64,000 bases of DNA from JANYCG01 sp031365665 (GCA_031365665.1 JANLYO010000111.1:1-64000); one strand, 5' to 3'; positions 48,988 through 58,364 are shown, numbered from the stretch's first letter. Notes: a model not told the origin generated them from the sequence alone. Made by a program: numbers and translations.

Positions 48988-51183
48988 ATGACCCGCCTGA
49001 CCTTGACGTTTCGATTTTCGTTTGCTGCTTTGTTGCTAGCGGCTTGCGCAATGGTTTTGCCAGCCTTGGCGCAAACCAGCGCCAAGAACGTAGTCACCAC
49101 AGCCCAGGTGCGCGCCGAGCTGATGGCACACGCGCCCGAGGGTGCGGGGCCGGGCAAAACGGTCTGGATCGGGCTGCAACTGGCGCACCAGCCTGAGTGG
49201 CACACTTACTGGAAGAACTCGGGCGACTCGGGGCAGGCCACCTCACTGACCTGGACTTTGCCCGCTGGCGTGATGGCGGGCGACATCGCCTGGCCCGCGC
49301 CGAAAAAAATCCCGATTGGCAATCTGGCGAACTACGGCTTCGAAAACACAGTGCTGCTGCCGGTGCCGCTCACGGTGTCAAAGGATTTCAAACCTTCCTT
49401 GCTGGCAGATGAAGTTGAAGTCCGACTCAAGGCAGCCTGGCTGGTTTGCAAGAAAGAATGCATCCCGGAAGAAGGCGAATTCACGCTGAAGATTCCACTC
49501 AAAGGCTCCACGGCACTGCATACGACGGTGTTTGAAGGCGCTTTTGCGGCGCAACCCAAGCCCATCATCCACAACACGGCGGGCGGTATCCCCGAGAGCC
49601 GCATCTCCGTGCAAGGCGCGTCATTGCAGATCGAAATGCAGGGCTTGCCAGTTCAATGGCGCGGCAAGACGCTGGATTTTTTTCCGGAGACGCCCGAGGT
49701 GATTGAAACCGGCGCTGCGTGGACGCAAGCCTGGGCGGGCGCCGTGTGGCGCGCCACCGTGCCCTTATCAAGCCAACGCAGCAACAGCCCGTCGATCATG
49801 CCCATCGTGCTGGCCGCAGATTCAGCAGACGGCCGGCAAGCTTTGCGGGCGGAGCTGAAAGTCACCGGCGCATGGCCCGCTGTGGCCGCGCCTGCCGTTG
49901 TGTCTCCCCAACTCGAGGCCGCGCTCAAAGCCAATGCGGCGGGAGCGTTGGCACCCGTGTCGGCATCAGCGCCATCGGCCCCCATCGGCTTGTGGGCAGC
50001 GATGCTGGGGGCCTTGCTGGGTGGCTTGATTTTGAACTTGATGCCCTGCGTGTTCCCGGTGCTGGCGATCAAGGTGATGGGCTTTGCCCAAAACGCCGAC
50101 GACCAGCGCGGCCGCCGCATCAGCGCCGCTGCGTATTCGGCGGGGGTGGTGGCGTCATTCGTGGCCCTGGGCGCGCTTATGCTGGCCCTGCGCAGCGCGG
50201 GCGAACAACTCGGCTGGGGGTTTCAGCTGCAGTCGCCCGCCGTGGTGGCGGTGCTGGCGGCGCTTTTCACCTTGATCGGGCTGAACCTGGCCGGGCTGTT
50301 TGAGTTTGGCATGTTTTTGCCGTCCAGCTTGGCGACAAAACAAGTGAAGAACCCCACGGCCAATGCGTTTTTGTCTGGCGTGCTGGCGGTGGCGATTGCG
50401 TCGCCCTGCACGGCGCCGTTCATGGGCGCGTCATTGGGTCTGGCGGTGGCTTTGCCAGCGCATGAGGCACTTTTGATTTTTGCGGCGCTGGGTGTCGGCA
50501 TGGCACTGCCTTTCGCGCTCGCAGGTCTGTTGCCTGCCGTGGCGCGGGCATTGCCCAAGCCGGGTGCCTGGATGGAGACCTGTCGCCGCTTGATGGCTTT
50601 CCCGATGTTCGCCACCGTGGTCTGGCTGGTGTGGGTGCTCGGGCAACAAAGCGGCATCGATGGCGCCGGCGCATTGCTGCTGCTGCTGGTCGCCCTAAGC
50701 TGGGTGGTGTGGGCGCTCAGCCTGCAAGGCCGCAGCCGCTGGTTGCACGCGTCAGTTGCCCTCGCCGTGCTCGCGGCATTGACGGGCACTCTCGGTTCAA
50801 ACGTGCTGACTCAGGTGGACAGCGGCAAAGCGGTGGCGAGCAGCGAGCGCTGGCAGGCCTGGGAGCCGGGCCGTGTCGACCAACTGCTGGCGGCCGGCCA
50901 GCCCGTGTTTGTCGACTTCACCGCCGCCTGGTGCGTGACCTGCCAGGTGAATAAAAAAACCACCCTGACCAACGCCCAGGTGCTGGCCGACATGGACGCC
51001 AAAAAAGTCGTGTTGCTGCGCGCCGACTGGACGCGGCGCGACCCAGCCATCACCGCCGCGCTGGGCCAGCTTGGGCGCAACGGCGTGCCGCTGTACGTGG
51101 TGTACAAACCGGGTGCGGCGCCGGTGTTGTTGTCTGAACTGCTGAGCGTGGCCGATGTGCGGGCAGAGTTGGCAAAGCTCTAA
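48988..51183 (+). CDS. dsbD: Thiol:disulfide interchange protein DsbD
   Basis: Carries reducing power from cytoplasmic thioredoxin to the periplasm. The 731-residue protein has a signal peptide, a periplasmic N-terminal domain with the cysteine pair in VCKKECIPEE, a membrane domain with NLMPCVFPVLAIK and ASPCTAPFMG, and a C-terminal thioredoxin domain with AAWCVTCQVNK. All six redox cysteines are present. The larger N-terminal domain and its VCxxECI pair point to the ScsB/DsbD2 group. A TTG three bases upstream is possible, but the ATG at 48988 is used. Confidence 0.94.
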   Translation: MTRLTLTFRFSFAALLLAACAMVLPALAQTSAKNVVTTAQVRAELMAHAPEGAGPGKTVWIGLQLAHQPEWHTYWKNSGDSGQATSLTWTLPAGVMAGDIAWPAPKKIPIGNLANYGFENTVLLPVPLTVSKDFKPSLLADEVEVRLKAAWLVCKKECIPEEGEFTLKIPLKGSTALHTTVFEGAFAAQPKPIIHNTAGGIPESRISVQGASLQIEMQGLPVQWRGKTLDFFPETPEVIETGAAWTQAWAGAVWRATVPLSSQRSNSPSIMPIVLAADSADGRQALRAELKVTGAWPAVAAPAVVSPQLEAALKANAAGALAPVSASAPSAPIGLWAAMLGALLGGLILNLMPCVFPVLAIKVMGFAQNADDQRGRRISAAAYSAGVVASFVALGALMLALRSAGEQLGWGFQLQSPAVVAVLAALFTLIGLNLAGLFEFGMFLPSSLATKQVKNPTANAFLSGVLAVAIASPCTAPFMGASLGLAVALPAHEALLIFAALGVGMALPFALAGLLPAVARALPKPGAWMETCRRLMAFPMFATVVWLVWVLGQQSGIDGAGALLLLLVALSWVVWALSLQGRSRWLHASVALAVLAALTGTLGSNVLTQVDSGKAVASSERWQAWEPGRVDQLLAAGQPVFVDFTAAWCVTCQVNKKTTLTNAQVLADMDAKKVVLLRADWTRRDPAITAALGQLGRNGVPLYVVYKPGAAPVLLSELLSVADVRAELAKL

Positions 51184-51229
51184 ACTTGCCGGATTTGAAA
51201 ACCCCTCTTTCCCCTCTTCCCCATCTCCC

Positions 51230-52165
51230 ATGATGATTCCTTACTCCGGCATTTGGCCCGCCTTGCTCACGCCTTTGACAGCGAGCCTGGATATCAACAT
51301 CCCCGCCTTCGCCGCGCATTGCAAAAGCCTGTTGGCGGCAGGCTGCACCGGCGTGACGCCGTTTGGCACCACCGGCGAGGGGCCGTCCTTCAGCGTGGCC
51401 GAGCGCATCGCGGCGATTGACGGATTAATCGCGGCGGGCGTGCCCGCCGGGCGGATATTGGCCTCCACCAGCGCGGCGGCTTTGCCGGATGCCATTGAGC
51501 TGACGAAACACGCGGTGCGTTCGGGCTGCTTTGGCGTGTTGCTGCTGCCACCGTTTTTTCTCAAAGGTGTGCCTGACCAGGGCATCATCGACGCCTATGC
51601 CCAGCTCATCGACAAAATTGCCGATGAACGCCTGCGCATCGTGCTGTACCACATCCCCCAGGTCAGCGGGGTTGCGCTCTCGCACCACGTCATCGCGACA
51701 CTGCTGAAACGTTATCCGAAGACCATCATTGGCATCAAAGACAGTGGTGGCCAGCGCGAGTGGTCGCTGGGCCTGGCCAAGGCCTTCATGACGCCTGAGC
51801 CAAAGGCGGATGGGTCACGCATGCAGGTGTGGGTGGGCAACGAGCCCGATTTGCAGGTGATGGCAGCGCAGGGAACTGTGGGGGCCGTGAGTGGCGTGGC
51901 CAACATCACGCCCCGCTTGATTGCGCGCCTGGTGGCCCAACACAGCGGTGCGGGTGCGGTGCGGGACATGGCACGCACCCATGAACTGCTGAAGTTGCTT
52001 GGCGGGTATGGCCTGACGCCAGCCTTCAAGGGCATCATGGCCATGCTCACGGGCGACGCGGGCTGGCGGCGTGTGCGCGCGCCGCTGGTGGCGCTGACCG
52101 ACGACGAATTCACACGCCTTTCTGCGCAGATGGCGACATTTGCACTGGACGTGTCAAAGGATTAG
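51230..52165 (+). CDS. Dihydrodipicolinate synthase/N-acetylneuraminate lyase family protein
   Basis: A 311-residue TIM-barrel aldolase. GCTGVTPFGTTGEGPSFS is the substrate loop, the Tyr is in IVLYHIPQVSG and the Schiff-base Lys is in TIIGIKDSGGQ. The DapA Tyr-Asn motif is replaced by YHIP, as in members outside lysine synthesis (for example keto-deoxy sugar acid aldolases). It follows dsbD by 46 bp. The product could be a sugar-acid aldolase; the exact substrate is unknown. Confidence 0.88.
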   Translation: MMIPYSGIWPALLTPLTASLDINIPAFAAHCKSLLAAGCTGVTPFGTTGEGPSFSVAERIAAIDGLIAAGVPAGRILASTSAAALPDAIELTKHAVRSGCFGVLLLPPFFLKGVPDQGIIDAYAQLIDKIADERLRIVLYHIPQVSGVALSHHVIATLLKRYPKTIIGIKDSGGQREWSLGLAKAFMTPEPKADGSRMQVWVGNEPDLQVMAAQGTVGAVSGVANITPRLIARLVAQHSGAGAVRDMARTHELLKLLGGYGLTPAFKGIMAMLTGDAGWRRVRAPLVALTDDEFTRLSAQMATFALDVSKD

Positions 52166-52194
52166 CATCTCGACTCCCGTCTTCACCCGATGAA

Positions 52195-52860
52195 ATGCCT
52201 GTTATGCAACACCGTCAACTGATTGCCGCATTCACCAAACGGATGGCCGCGCCCGTTTTAGGCTTGTCTTTTGCCCTGTTGCTCACAGGCGGCGCGTTTG
52301 CCGCAGTCGCCGTGGGCCAAAAAGCGCCTGATTTCACCTTGACCGATACCGCTGGCAAAACCGTCAAACTCAGCGATTTCCAGGGCAAACACGTGGTGCT
52401 GAAATGGAACAACCCCGGCTGCCCTTACGTGCGCAAACACTACGACTCGGCCAATATGCAGTCCCTGCAAAAAGAAGTGACCGGTAAAAATGTGGTGTGG
52501 CTGGCCATCAATTCAACGGCAGATTCTCACCCGGATTATCTCGCCCCAGCCCAGTTGGGCCGCTGGATGGTGCAGCAAAAAGCCACACCCACCGCGACCT
52601 TGATGGATGAGAACGGTTCGGTCGGCAAAAGTTATGGCGCGCGCACCACGCCGCACATGTACATGGTGGACCCCAACGGCACGCTGATTTATGCAGGTGG
52701 CATTGACAGCAACGCCTCTTACAGCACAGAGAGCATCAAAACCGCGACCAACTACGTGCGCCAAGGCGTCAATGAAGCCTTGGCCGGCAAGGCCTTGAGC
52801 AAGCCCGTCACCGCACCCTACGGCTGCTCTGTCAAATACAAAAGCGGCTCGCCCGCTTGA
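52195..52860 (+). CDS. Exported thioredoxin-fold (AhpC/TSA) protein
   Basis: A 221-residue protein with an N-terminal signal (residues 1 to about 37, hydrophobic LGLSFALLLTGGAFA). It has the peroxiredoxin-like start VGQKAPDFTLTDTAGKTVKL and a single active-site region NNPGCPYVRKHY with one Cys and no resolving Cys next to it. A second Cys is near the C-terminus (YGCSVKY). This matches redoxin-family proteins of unknown substrate. It lies between the DapA-like and CoA-binding genes. Confidence 0.88.
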   Translation: MPVMQHRQLIAAFTKRMAAPVLGLSFALLLTGGAFAAVAVGQKAPDFTLTDTAGKTVKLSDFQGKHVVLKWNNPGCPYVRKHYDSANMQSLQKEVTGKNVVWLAINSTADSHPDYLAPAQLGRWMVQQKATPTATLMDENGSVGKSYGARTTPHMYMVDPNGTLIYAGGIDSNASYSTESIKTATNYVRQGVNEALAGKALSKPVTAPYGCSVKYKSGSPA

Positions 52861-52890
52861 ACCGAACCCGCCCAATCCACGTTCACGCCG

Positions 52891-53304
52891 ATGATCCAGA
52901 CCGATGCGATTGCCCACATCCTGAAGCACCACCGCACCGTGGCGGTGGTGGGCCTTTCGCCCAACCCGCAACGCGACAGTTACGAAGTGGCCGAATACAT
53001 GCAGCGCCAGGGTTGGCGCATCATTCCGGTGAACCCGGCGGCCAAGGTGGCCCAGATACTGGGTGAAAAGGTCTACCCGAGCCTGACAGAGGCTGCAAAG
53101 GCCGAGTCGATTGACTTGGTGGACGTGTTTCGGCGCAGTGAAGACGTGCCGCCGGTGGCGCAAGAAGCCATCACGATTGGCGCAAAAGGTTTGTGGCTGC
53201 AACTCGGCATCGAACATGCGGTGTCCGCCGAGAAAGCCCGTGCAGCGGGCCTGCAGGTGGTGCAGAACAAATGCCTGCTGGTGGAGCACAGGCGCGGCGG
53301 CTGA
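52891..53304 (+). CDS. CoA-binding protein, YccU family
   Basis: A 137-residue Rossmann-fold protein. TVAVVGLSPNPQRDSYEVAE is the nucleotide-binding loop, VNPAAKVAQILGEKVYPSL follows, and KGLWLQLGIEH and NKCLLVEHRR are the conserved later parts. This family binds coenzyme A or a related cofactor; the reaction is unknown. It is 31 bp after the thioredoxin-fold gene and likely in the same transcript. Confidence 0.93.
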   Translation: MIQTDAIAHILKHHRTVAVVGLSPNPQRDSYEVAEYMQRQGWRIIPVNPAAKVAQILGEKVYPSLTEAAKAESIDLVDVFRRSEDVPPVAQEAITIGAKGLWLQLGIEHAVSAEKARAAGLQVVQNKCLLVEHRRGG

Positions 53305-53329
53305 CACCCTCGCCGCTTCTCCTTCCACT

Positions 53330-53968
53330 TCACATGCTGTTGCGGTAACGCTCCAGCATCTGCGCTTGCGTTTCTGCCGGAATATCCAACCCGGTTTGGT
53401 CGCGCATCATTTCACCCATCGAAGGCAAGATCTCACGTTTCACCTGCGTCGCGGCGTCCCACAGGCGCGAACGCATGAAGGCCTTGGCGCAATGCAGGTA
53501 GGCGGCTTCCACTGTGACGGCGATCACCAACTTAGGTGGCTTCTTGTCTGCAGCGAACCGCTGCAAATGCGCCTCGGCGAATGACAACACGGCCCGGCCA
53601 TTGACGCGCAGGGTTTCGTCCACACCGGGCAGCATGAATAAAAGCCCGACGCGGCCTGTGTCCACAATGTTGGAGAGGGTGTCGAGCCGGTTGTTGCCGC
53701 TGGCATCGGGGATCAGCAGCGTATGCGGATCCAGCACTTTCACAAAACCCGCGTCGCCGCCGCGAGGCGTGGCGTCGTGGTGACCTGCTGCATTGCTGCT
53801 GGCCAACACCACGAAAGGCGACAGCGCGATGTAGCGCTGGCAATGGTGGTCGAGAATGGCGATTTCTTTGGCGACTGAGCGCTCGCCCGCAGGCCCATAC
53901 AGTGCGCGCAGTTGGGCCTGGCTGGTGATGTTGGCTGGGTCGGTGGCTGGCTTGGTTTGGGCTGGCAT
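53330..53968 (-). CDS. Pyridoxamine 5'-phosphate oxidase-like flavoprotein
   Basis: A 212-residue split-barrel protein. PFVVLASSNAAGHHDATPRGGDAGFVKVL, with LLIPDASGNNRLDTLSNI, is the FMN-binding pattern of the PPOX family branch that is not involved in vitamin B6 synthesis (MSMEG_1061-like). The C-terminus (IPAETQAQMLERYRNSM) is typical. It is convergent with the CoA-binding gene and divergent from the following small membrane protein. Substrate unknown. Confidence 0.88.
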   Translation of the reverse strand: MPAQTKPATDPANITSQAQLRALYGPAGERSVAKEIAILDHHCQRYIALSPFVVLASSNAAGHHDATPRGGDAGFVKVLDPHTLLIPDASGNNRLDTLSNIVDTGRVGLLFMLPGVDETLRVNGRAVLSFAEAHLQRFAADKKPPKLVIAVTVEAAYLHCAKAFMRSRLWDAATQVKREILPSMGEMMRDQTGLDIPAETQAQMLERYRNSM

Positions 53969-54018
53969 GGTGCCAGTTTAGCGAGTCGGCGAAAATCACG
54001 GCCAATACGCTTCACCCC

Positions 54019-54396
54019 ATGGCCACTCCACCCACCTACCCTGAATCGACCGGCCCCGCCGAGGATGCGGCACTGCTGCTGCCCCACGCCGAATTCCGCC
54101 GGGGTTTGCCCGCCGGGCAGTTCCGTGTGATCGTCAACCCCGAACGCGCCCGAAAATTTGTGCGGCATCGGCTGCTGACGCTGCCCATCACCATTGCGAT
54201 GGCGGGCCTCGGCATGGCACTGGCGCTGTCTGGCATGCCTTGGTGGGGTTTGGCCTTGATCGCCTGTGCGGTGTTGGTCAATCGCCTGGTGCGCCTGCAA
54301 GCGCCCAAGATTCTGCTTCACTTGGCCACCCAGGATGAACGCACCTATTTTGACGCCATGGAATTTGCCATTTTGGAGGTGCGCCGCGCCCGCTGA
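54019..54396 (+). CDS. Small membrane protein of unknown function
   Basis: A 125-residue protein with two hydrophobic helices (about 52-72 and 75-88), an N-terminal soluble part with RVIVNPERARKFVRHRLLTL and a C-terminal soluble part (LLHLATQDERTYFDAMEFA). No family is recognised. It precedes hemE by 66 bp in the same direction. Codon use and composition look normal for a real gene. Confidence 0.7.
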   Translation: MATPPTYPESTGPAEDAALLLPHAEFRRGLPAGQFRVIVNPERARKFVRHRLLTLPITIAMAGLGMALALSGMPWWGLALIACAVLVNRLVRLQAPKILLHLATQDERTYFDAMEFAILEVRRAR

Positions 54397-54462
54397 GGCC
54401 GCAGTGTGCGGGCGGCGCAGCGCTGGCCCGAACTTCCTTCTCACCCCTGCGACAATCGCAGG

Positions 54463-55632
54463 ATGAGTTCCCCCGCCGCATCCCCAGCCCCATTTGCCCC
54501 CCTGCAAAACGACACCTTCATCCGCGCCTGCCTGCGCCAGGCCACGGCGCACACACCCATCTGGCTGATGCGCCAGGCGGGCCGTTATTTGCCCGAATAC
54601 AAGGCCACACGGGCCCGCGCAGGCAGCTTCATGGGGCTGGCGACCAACGTTGATTTCGCCACCGAAGTGACCTTGCAGCCGCTGGCGCGGTACCCGCTGG
54701 ACGCCGCCATTTTGTTCAGCGACATCCTCACCGTGCCCGACGCGATGGGCCTGGGGCTCTCGTTTGCCGAAGGGGAAGGCCCGCATTTTGCGCAGGTGGT
54801 GCGCGACGAAGCCGCCGTGGCGAAGCTGCAGGTGCCCGACATGGCGAAGCTGCGTTACGTGTTTGACGCCGTCACCTCCATCCGCAAGGCCCTGGGCGGC
54901 AAAGTGCCGCTGATCGGTTTCAGCGGCAGCCCGTGGACACTGGCCTGTTACATGGTCGAAGGCAAAGGCTCCGACGACTACCGCCTGGTCAAAACCATGC
55001 TCTACCAGCGGCCTGACCTGGTGCACCGCATGTTGCAGGTCAATGCCGACGCCGTTGCTGCCTATCTCAACGCGCAGATCGACGCCGGCGCGCAGGCTGT
55101 GATGATTTTTGACAGTTGGGGCGGTGTGTTGGCGGATGGCGCGTTTCAGGAATTCAGTTTGGCCTACACCGCGCGGGTTCTGGCGCAGGTCAAAAAAACC
55201 CACGACGGCAGGGCCACGGGCCTACCTATCCCGCGCATCGTGTTCACCAAAGGCGGCGGCTTGTGGCTCAATGAGATGGACGCGCTGGATTGCGAAGTGC
55301 TCGGCGTGGATTGGACGGTCAACCTTGCCCACGCCCGTGCGTTGGTGGGTGGCGCGGTGAATGGCCCAGGCAAAGCGCTGCAAGGCAATATCGATCCGAA
55401 TGTGCTGTTTGCCAAACCCGAACAAATCAGCGCTGAGGTGGGCAAGGTGCTGGCCAGTTTTGGCGCGCCGTTTCACGCCCCGGCGGGTGGACAGAACGCC
55501 ACAGGCCCCACGCATATTTTCAACTTGGGGCATGGCATCAGCCAATTCACGCCGCCAGAACACGTGGCAGCATTGGTGGATGCCGTGCATTCGATTTCCA
55601 GGCAGATGCGCCAGACGGCCAAAACGGCGTAA
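54463..55632 (+). CDS. hemE: Uroporphyrinogen decarboxylase
   Basis: Decarboxylates uroporphyrinogen III to coproporphyrinogen III in haem synthesis. The 389-residue protein has IWLMRQAGRYLPEYKATRA with the two key arginines, ILFSDILTVPDAMG with the catalytic Asp, IGFSGSPWTLACYMVEG and FDSWGGVLADGAFQEFS. FNLGHGISQFTPPEHV is the late conserved part. It is about 35 residues longer than the enterobacterial protein, mainly at the N-terminus and in a loop near 355. The ATG at 54463 is preceded by GGATG-poor context; the start is supported by the family N-terminus. Confidence 0.96.
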   Translation: MSSPAASPAPFAPLQNDTFIRACLRQATAHTPIWLMRQAGRYLPEYKATRARAGSFMGLATNVDFATEVTLQPLARYPLDAAILFSDILTVPDAMGLGLSFAEGEGPHFAQVVRDEAAVAKLQVPDMAKLRYVFDAVTSIRKALGGKVPLIGFSGSPWTLACYMVEGKGSDDYRLVKTMLYQRPDLVHRMLQVNADAVAAYLNAQIDAGAQAVMIFDSWGGVLADGAFQEFSLAYTARVLAQVKKTHDGRATGLPIPRIVFTKGGGLWLNEMDALDCEVLGVDWTVNLAHARALVGGAVNGPGKALQGNIDPNVLFAKPEQISAEVGKVLASFGAPFHAPAGGQNATGPTHIFNLGHGISQFTPPEHVAALVDAVHSISRQMRQTAKTA

Positions 55633-56011
55633 AACCGCCCGCACTGAGTGCCGTACACCCCAGCTTGCCTACCATGGAATTCTGTTGACGCAAGTCAGCC
55701 CGGACTGACTTATTCACAAAATATTTGCTGCGGCGCGCCATAAACCGAAACTTGAAAGCCGGCTCGCTATAAATCCGGTAGCGAACGTAAGCTATTGATC
55801 TATTTAAGTTTTTTTAAAATGCTCTTTTTGACGGCATTCCATTGAAAGCCTTGACAGACAAGGCTTTGGCAGCGTCCAAGGGTAGATATCAACAAAGTTA
55901 TCCACAATTTGATTGAATGGTCTTTAAAGTAGTTTCAAATCAAGCACTTAAGGCCGACTTTGAAACTGAACATCAACACATTTGCCTAACTCCAGTAATC
56001 ACGCCACCGGC
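55633..56011. other. Noncoding gap between hemE and priA
   Basis: A 379-bp AT-richer stretch without a coding frame. It holds a weak hairpin after hemE (AAGTCAG/CTGACTT, 55692-55711), a 9-bp perfect hairpin (AAAGCCTTG/CAAGGCTTT, 55845-55867) that contains TTGACA, and one perfect DnaA box. The priA promoter is expected here; no clear -10/-35 pair was found. Confidence 0.6.
55898..55906 (+). promoter_or_regulatory. Single DnaA-box match upstream of priA
   Basis: TTATCCACA is a perfect match to the DnaA consensus, about 105 bp before the priA start. Only one copy was noticed, so it is not an origin; DnaA control of priA is possible. Confidence 0.4.
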
Positions 56012-58234
56012 ATGACGCAGCAACTGCACATCCTGGTCCAAACACCGGCGCACAGCCTCATCGCCGGGCCTTTGACCTACCTAAGTGAGCAGCCACTTGA
56101 GGCAGGCACGCTGGTACGTGTCCCTTTTGGAAAACGCGAAACGCTGGGGGTGGTGTGGGCCGCAGCCGATGCCAGCGAATTAGTGGCGGCTGGTGCGCTG
56201 GCCCAAGACAAATTGCGCCCGATTGCAGGTGTGCTGGAGGGCATCGCGCCCCTGTGTGTGAACTGGCAACAACTGGTGACATTTGCAGCACGTTATTACC
56301 AACGCTCATTGGGCGAAGTCGCCTTGGCCGCCTTGCCGCCGCAGTTGCGTGACCTTGACACGACGCAGTTGGCGCGCCGCCTGAAACCGCGTGCCAAAAA
56401 AGCCGCCTTGGCCGCCGTCGATGACGCCGCCAAAGCATCACCCACAGATGTCCCAGCGCCGCTGACGCTGACGGACCAACAAACCCAAGCCCTGGCTCAA
56501 ATTGACGCCAACCCTGGCCCATTTTTGTTGTTTGGCGCGACCGGCAGTGGCAAAACCGAGGTCTACCTGCGCTGTGTAGCACACGTGTTGGCGGCACATC
56601 CGCTGGCGCAGGCGCTGGTGATGGTGCCCGAGATCAACCTCACACCCCAACTCGAAGCGCGTTTTCGAACCCGTTTTGAGCCCTTGGTGGGGCAACAGGC
56701 CGTCGTCGCCCTGCACAGCGGCATGACGCCGCCGCAGCGCCTCAAAGCCTGGCTGGCGGCCCATTCGGGCACGGCCCGCATCGTGCTGGGCACCCGCCTC
56801 GCGGTGTTTGCCTCGTTGCCGCACCTCAAGCTGATCGTCGTCGATGAAGAACACGACCCCAGTTACAAACAAAGCGAAGGCGCTCGTTATTCCGCACGCG
56901 ACCTCGCCGTGTGGCGTGGCCGCCAGGATGGCGCCAAGGTGGTCTTGGGTTCAGCCACCCCATCGCTCGAAAGTTGGCACCACAGCCGCCCCCAAGCCGA
57001 AGGCGGCCGCTACCAGCGCCTGGAAATGCCGGGGCGCGTGGGGCCGACCGTTGAAACAGATTTGGCCATTGCAGCCGCTGCCAAAGTTATCCACACCACT
57101 TCCGGCGCGTCGGGCACCTTCGCCCGCGTGGTGCGGGTGGACATGAACCACCAGCCGAAAAAAACCGTCATCTCAGCGCCCTTGTTGCGCGCCATCCAGG
57201 AGCGTGTGGCGCGCGGCGAGCAAAGCATGCTCTTCTTGAACCGCCGTGGTTATGCGCCGGTGTTGGCCTGCACCGCCTGCGACTGGAAAAGCGAATGCCC
57301 GCATTGCAGCGCCTACCGCGTTTTCCACAAGGTGGACCGCAGCATCCGTTGCCACCACTGCGGCTTCACCGAGCCCGTACCGCGCGCCTGCCCGGAATGC
57401 GGCAACATCGATTTGCAAACCGTCGGGCGCGGCACCCAACGGCTGGAAGAACACATCACCGAGCTGCTGGCTGGCTTACCCCGGCCCGAGGCCGAACCTG
57501 CTGCGCCGGCGGGGCAGCGCCTGCGCATCCTGCGTATCGACGCAGACAGCACCCGACTCAAAGGCGCGCTTGAACAACAGTTGGCGATGGTGCATGACGG
57601 CGAGGTGGACGTGTTGGTGGGCACCCAGATGATCGCCAAGGGCCACGACTTTCGCCGCATCACGCTGGTCGCTGCGGTAAACCCCGACGGCGCGCTTTTT
57701 TCCAGCGATTTCCGCGCGCCCGAGCGTCTGTTTTCCTTGTTGATGCAGGCGGCAGGCCGCGCTGGCCGGGACAGCAGCATCAGCAGCCAAAGTGAGATGT
57801 GGTTGCAAACTTTTTATCCGCAGCATCCCCTGTTTGACGCCCTGAAGCGCCACGACTACCCGGCCTTCGCGCTCCAGCAATTGCTGGAGCGCCAGGCAGC
57901 CCTCTTGCCGCCCTTCAGTTTTCAGGCGCTGGTGCGCGCCGATGCCCGCACACAGGAGGTGGCGCAGGGGTTTCTGCGCGCCGCCGCAGACGCGGCGGCA
58001 AATATAAGCAGCCTGCCTGAAGCCGCTTACGTCACCCTCTACCCAGCGGTGCCCATGGGCATTCAGCGTGTGGCCAACGTCGAGCGGGCGCAGATGCTGG
58101 TGGAAAGTGTTTCGCGCGCTGATCTGCAGCGATTCCTCGCTGCCTGGCACAGCGTCTTGCACGCTACGCGCCAGGGGCCGCACGGCAAGGGCTTGATCCG
58201 CTGGGCCGTGGATGTGGATCCGCTGTTGATTTGA
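56012..58234 (+). CDS. priA: Primosomal replication protein N' (PriA helicase)
   Basis: Restarts stalled replication forks. The 740-residue protein has the 3'-end-binding N-terminal domain (LHILVQTPAHSLIAGPLTYL), Walker A in LLFGATGSGKTEVYLR, DEEH in VVDEEHDPSYK, GSATPSLES, and four zinc-binding cysteine pairs from CTACDWKSECPHC to CHHCGFTEPVPRACPEC. QMIAKGHDFRRITLV and AGRAGRDS are late helicase motifs. The ATG at 56012 gives the normal N-terminus. Confidence 0.97.
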   Translation: MTQQLHILVQTPAHSLIAGPLTYLSEQPLEAGTLVRVPFGKRETLGVVWAAADASELVAAGALAQDKLRPIAGVLEGIAPLCVNWQQLVTFAARYYQRSLGEVALAALPPQLRDLDTTQLARRLKPRAKKAALAAVDDAAKASPTDVPAPLTLTDQQTQALAQIDANPGPFLLFGATGSGKTEVYLRCVAHVLAAHPLAQALVMVPEINLTPQLEARFRTRFEPLVGQQAVVALHSGMTPPQRLKAWLAAHSGTARIVLGTRLAVFASLPHLKLIVVDEEHDPSYKQSEGARYSARDLAVWRGRQDGAKVVLGSATPSLESWHHSRPQAEGGRYQRLEMPGRVGPTVETDLAIAAAAKVIHTTSGASGTFARVVRVDMNHQPKKTVISAPLLRAIQERVARGEQSMLFLNRRGYAPVLACTACDWKSECPHCSAYRVFHKVDRSIRCHHCGFTEPVPRACPECGNIDLQTVGRGTQRLEEHITELLAGLPRPEAEPAAPAGQRLRILRIDADSTRLKGALEQQLAMVHDGEVDVLVGTQMIAKGHDFRRITLVAAVNPDGALFSSDFRAPERLFSLLMQAAGRAGRDSSISSQSEMWLQTFYPQHPLFDALKRHDYPAFALQQLLERQAALLPPFSFQALVRADARTQEVAQGFLRAAADAAANISSLPEAAYVTLYPAVPMGIQRVANVERAQMLVESVSRADLQRFLAAWHSVLHATRQGPHGKGLIRWAVDVDPLLI

Positions 58235-58243
58235 ACGGGCTGA

Positions 58244-58364
58244 GATTGCTATTATTTAAATAGCAAACTATTAAATAAACACGTGACCTAAAAGCCAATT
58301 TTTCTTTATAATAGGTTGATACCACCCAAAACAGCATCAATCAACCCCAATATGGGTATGATTG
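58244..58364 (+). repeat. Dispersed 121-bp intergenic repeat, copy H
   Basis: The best-preserved copy. The left hairpin is TGCTATT/AATAGCA (58247-58253, 58259-58265, 5-nt loop). The core is AATAGCAAACTATTAAATAA followed by ACACGTGACC, then a variable middle, then a 27-bp right module with ACCCCAATATGGGTATGATT. It lies between priA and the MATE gene, 9 bp after the priA stop. Confidence 0.85.

Noticed and set aside
53740..55203. Long minus-strand open frame opposite hemE
   Set aside because: It runs antisense to hemE and the small membrane gene and has low-quality composition.
55898..55906. Replication origin
   Set aside because: A single DnaA box without dnaA, dnaN or an array of boxes does not support an origin.
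9032..58364. CRISPR-like array made from the dispersed repeats
   Set aside because: Copies are kilobases apart, in both orientations and each about 121 bp; there are no spacers or cas genes.
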